Origin: an uncultured Campylobacter sp. | GTDB taxonomy: Bacteria; Campylobacterota; Campylobacteria; Campylobacterales; Campylobacteraceae | Direction of reading: 5' to 3' | Assembly (NCBI RefSeq): GCF_938045405.1 | Contig: NZ_CALIMW010000089.1 | Coordinates: forward strand, 1-8,780 | Length of the DNA: 8,780 nt | Shown: in pieces, positions 7,171-8,780 of the stretch | How the letters are laid out: the number at the start of each line of letters is the position of its first letter | How positions within the stretch are numbered: the stretch's first letter is position 1 | Notes under the pieces: model-generated | What the model was told of the DNA's origin: nothing | The model's database searches: none | Seen by the model: only the letters and a program-made list of their open reading frames with translations | Program-made: the position numbers and the translations under genes

Positions 7171-8264
7171 AAAAAGCCCTAATTTTACTCAACATGGGCG
7201 GTCCGAACAATCTGAGCGAGGTTGAAGTTTTTTTAAAAAATATGTTTAACGACCCCTTTATTTTGGGCGTTAAGAGTGATTTTTGGCGCAGCGTTTTGGC
7301 TGCGCTCATCGTAAAAAGCAGAACCGCATCGGCGCGTAGCAACTACGAAAAACTGGGCGGACGCTCGCCTATATGCTCCATCACCGAGGCACTTTGCGAG
7401 CGAGTAAATGAACTAGCGCGAGCCGAATTAAGCGCGGGGTTAAAATTTGAAGGCGCGGCGGATGCAAGCGCTGCGAATGAGCCAGCGCAAGACACTCTAT
7501 TACAAAATCAGCCGCCGCAGGATGTCCCGACACAGGGCGAGCCGCTGCAAAACGAGGCGCCGCAGGATGAAAAACCGATAGACGAGCTAATTTGCGATTA
7601 TGCGATGAATTACACGCCGCCATTTGCAGAGGATGTGTTTAAAAAATACGCGGATTTTGATGAGATAATTTTGATGCCTTTGTATCCGCACTTCTCAAAA
7701 ACTACGGTGCAATCGAGTCTGTGCTCTGCCGAAGCGGCGCTTAAGCGGCTCGGGATAAAAAATTATAAGATAGTTGATATTTTCTACGATAGCGCCGTTT
7801 ACAACGAAATTTTACTAAATTTAATCGCAGAGTGCGTCGCGGAATTTAGCGCAGATGAAATTTCTCAAATTTCGCTCATATTTTCCGCGCATTCACTGCC
7901 TGTAAAAATGGTCGCCGCGGGCGATCCATACGAGGCGCAGGTAAAGGCGCACGTGGAAATTTTAAAAGATCTGCTGGCTGCGCGCGGGATTAAATTTAAA
8001 GAGATCATTTTGGCGTATCAATCGCGCCTGGGCCCCGTGAAGTGGCTAGAGCCCAATGTCGCGGACGTTTTGCGAGATCTGCAGAGCAAAAAAGCGCTCA
8101 TATTTCCGATCGCGTTTTGCGTGGATAACTCCGAGACCGATTTTGAGCTGGATATTTTTTATAGGGCTAGCGCGCGCGAGCTAGGTTACGAATACTACGA
8201 AGTGTGCAAATGCCCGAACTCCCGCGAGGATTTTGCAAAATTTATACTCGCGCAAGCGCTGTAA
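7167..8264 (+). CDS. hemH: Ferrochelatase with a repeat insertion
   Basis: Ferrochelatase inserts ferrous iron into protoporphyrin IX (or a close precursor) in the last steps of haem synthesis, at or near the inner membrane. Visible family features are ALILLNMGGP at the N-terminus, YEKLGGRSPI at 60-69, AMNYTPPFAEDV at 146-157, LMPLYPHFS at 169-177, FSAHSLP at 239-245 with the metal-binding His242, AYQSRLGPVKWLEP at 283-296, and VDNSETDFELD at 319-329 with the probable catalytic Glu323. The protein has 365 residues, about 45-55 more than usual; the surplus is a low-complexity segment at about 94-139, between the early N-terminal motifs and AMNYTPPF. All catalytic residues lie outside it. The ATG overlaps the oxidoreductase TGA (ATGA) and has only a poor ribosome-binding site, so translation is probably coupled. 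Confidence 0.95.
   Translation: MKKALILLNMGGPNNLSEVEVFLKNMFNDPFILGVKSDFWRSVLAALIVKSRTASARSNYEKLGGRSPICSITEALCERVNELARAELSAGLKFEGAADASAANEPAQDTLLQNQPPQDVPTQGEPLQNEAPQDEKPIDELICDYAMNYTPPFAEDVFKKYADFDEIILMPLYPHFSKTTVQSSLCSAEAALKRLGIKNYKIVDIFYDSAVYNEILLNLIAECVAEFSADEISQISLIFSAHSLPVKMVAAGDPYEAQVKAHVEILKDLLAARGIKFKEIILAYQSRLGPVKWLEPNVADVLRDLQSKKALIFPIAFCVDNSETDFELDIFYRASARELGYEYYEVCKCPNSREDFAKFILAQAL
7476..7565 (+). repeat. 15-base degenerate tandem repeat inside hemH
   Basis: Six in-frame units of 15 bases encode pentapeptides that all end in Gln (hemH residues 104-133), for example NEPAQ at 104-108, NQPPQ at 114-118, GEPLQ at 124-128 and NEAPQ at 129-133. A seventh degenerate unit, DEKPI, follows. 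CCGCCGCAG and GCGCCGCAG mark the best-matching copies. The period is exact although the copies have diverged. Confidence 0.8.
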
Positions 8265-8270
8265 ATTTAG

Positions 8271-8286
8271 AGATTAAATTTAATCT
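8271..8286. terminator. 16-base AT palindrome between convergent genes
   Basis: AGATTAAATTTAATCT is a perfect inverted repeat lying between hemH and the convergent gene, and it covers that gene's TAA. On the plus strand it is followed by a short T-rich stretch. It has no loop and only two G/C pairs, so it would be a weak hairpin. A role in ending both transcripts is a guess from position. Confidence 0.25.
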
Positions 8287-8780
8287 TTTAGTTTGGATTT
8301 TTTATAGTCTTTATGAAGCTTGAAAGTAAATATAAAAGCTATTAAAACTAAAATTATACCAGCTATAACGCTAGTTTTTCTTCCTTTGTAGAGATAGCTC
8401 ATGTTTGTCGTATCTTTAAATAAAACCAAACCATCATCGCAGCGGCTCAGCTTATTCAATACAAAATCAGACATATTTATGATTATACATCGATTAAATA
8501 CATATTCTTTAAAAAATATATCACAAATATATGTTCCTTCTGAAATTTTTACATCTACAAAGCGTCTAGTGATGATTTTATTATTATTTTGGATTGACAC
8601 TACACAATTGGCTTTCGTACGATAATGTCCTTTGTGCCTTTTAAGTTCTTTTATAGTACCGGAAAATACGAATGGATCTCTTATGCTTTGAGTACTTGGT
8701 ACGATAGAGTAGGAGTACAAGAGAAGTATCGGTGCGATAAATGAAACGCAAACAACGATTAGCGTTATAAAAGTATGCTT
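8280..8780 (-). CDS. Membrane protein with a helix at each end, 5' end beyond window
   Basis: I do not recognise this protein. The frame is open to the right edge, giving 166 visible residues before the TAA at 8280-8282. A TTG at 8718-8720 would give 146 residues but would remove most of the hydrophobic segment at visible residues 3-22, so the true start is probably just outside the window. A second helix lies at about 137-154, followed by a strongly basic tail, KLHKDYKKSKLKD. The roughly 110 residues between the helices are polar, are likely outside the cytoplasm, and hold four Cys (59, 86, 98, 114). The layout is reminiscent of small two-helix DUF3592-type proteins, but I see no decisive motif. 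AT content is far higher than in hemH. It converges on hemH with a 15-base gap. Confidence 0.75.
   Translation of the reverse strand, partial: KHTFITLIVVCVSFIAPILLLYSYSIVPSTQSIRDPFVFSGTIKELKRHKGHYRTKANCVVSIQNNNKIITRRFVDVKISEGTYICDIFFKEYVFNRCIIINMSDFVLNKLSRCDDGLVLFKDTTNMSYLYKGRKTSVIAGIILVLIAFIFTFKLHKDYKKSKLKD

Noticed and set aside
1..8780. tRNA or rRNA genes, CRISPR array, insertion-sequence ends
   Set aside because: I saw no cloverleaf with CCA-type end, no regularly spaced direct repeats with unique spacers, and no transposase-like frame. The only tandem repeat is coding and inside hemH.

Overview
The window looks like chromosomal DNA of a Campylobacter species of moderate GC content, probably from the oral group (gracilis/showae/rectus/curvus type). 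The evidence is the alaS–maf–pbpA order with an oxidoreductase–hemH pair running the other way, which I recall as the C. jejuni Cj0503c–Cj0508 neighbourhood. The AAATTT-rich texture and the protein sequences fit too. The species is inferred, not proven.

The core (about 677-8264) samples at about 47-55% GC and is tightly packed. On the minus strand, reading right to left, alaS (alanyl-tRNA synthetase), an unnamed four-helix membrane protein, maf (nucleotide pyrophosphatase family) and mrcA/pbpA (class A penicillin-binding protein) follow each other with overlapping ends, so they are probably one operon. A roughly 120-base intergenic region separates alaS from the divergent plus-strand pair: a Gfo/Idh/MocA-fold protein and hemH (ferrochelatase), joined by an ATGA overlap. 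The intergenic region holds a clear TATAAT box for the plus-strand pair and weaker -10-like boxes for alaS.

Both edges are different: AT-rich (sampled lines about 17-33% GC) and carrying short, unrecognised membrane proteins, both cut by the window ends. At the left, a multi-pass membrane protein (1-530, minus, TTG start) lies directly behind a 44-codon frame in the same reading frame, separated only by a TAG codon. This could be two coupled genes or one gene broken by an amber stop. At the right, a protein with a helix at each end and about 110 residues between them converges on hemH.

The most interesting points are: (1) the Gfo/Idh/MocA-fold protein seems to lack all three usual catalytic residues, sits beside ferrochelatase, and has an Arg where biliverdin reductases have theirs; (2) hemH carries an insertion of about 45 residues built from a 15-base tandem repeat encoding Gln-ending pentapeptides; (3) the left-edge frame is interrupted by TAG; (4) the self-complementary word AAATTT occurs about 54 times by hand count where three or four are expected. 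No RNA gene, insertion sequence or CRISPR array was seen.
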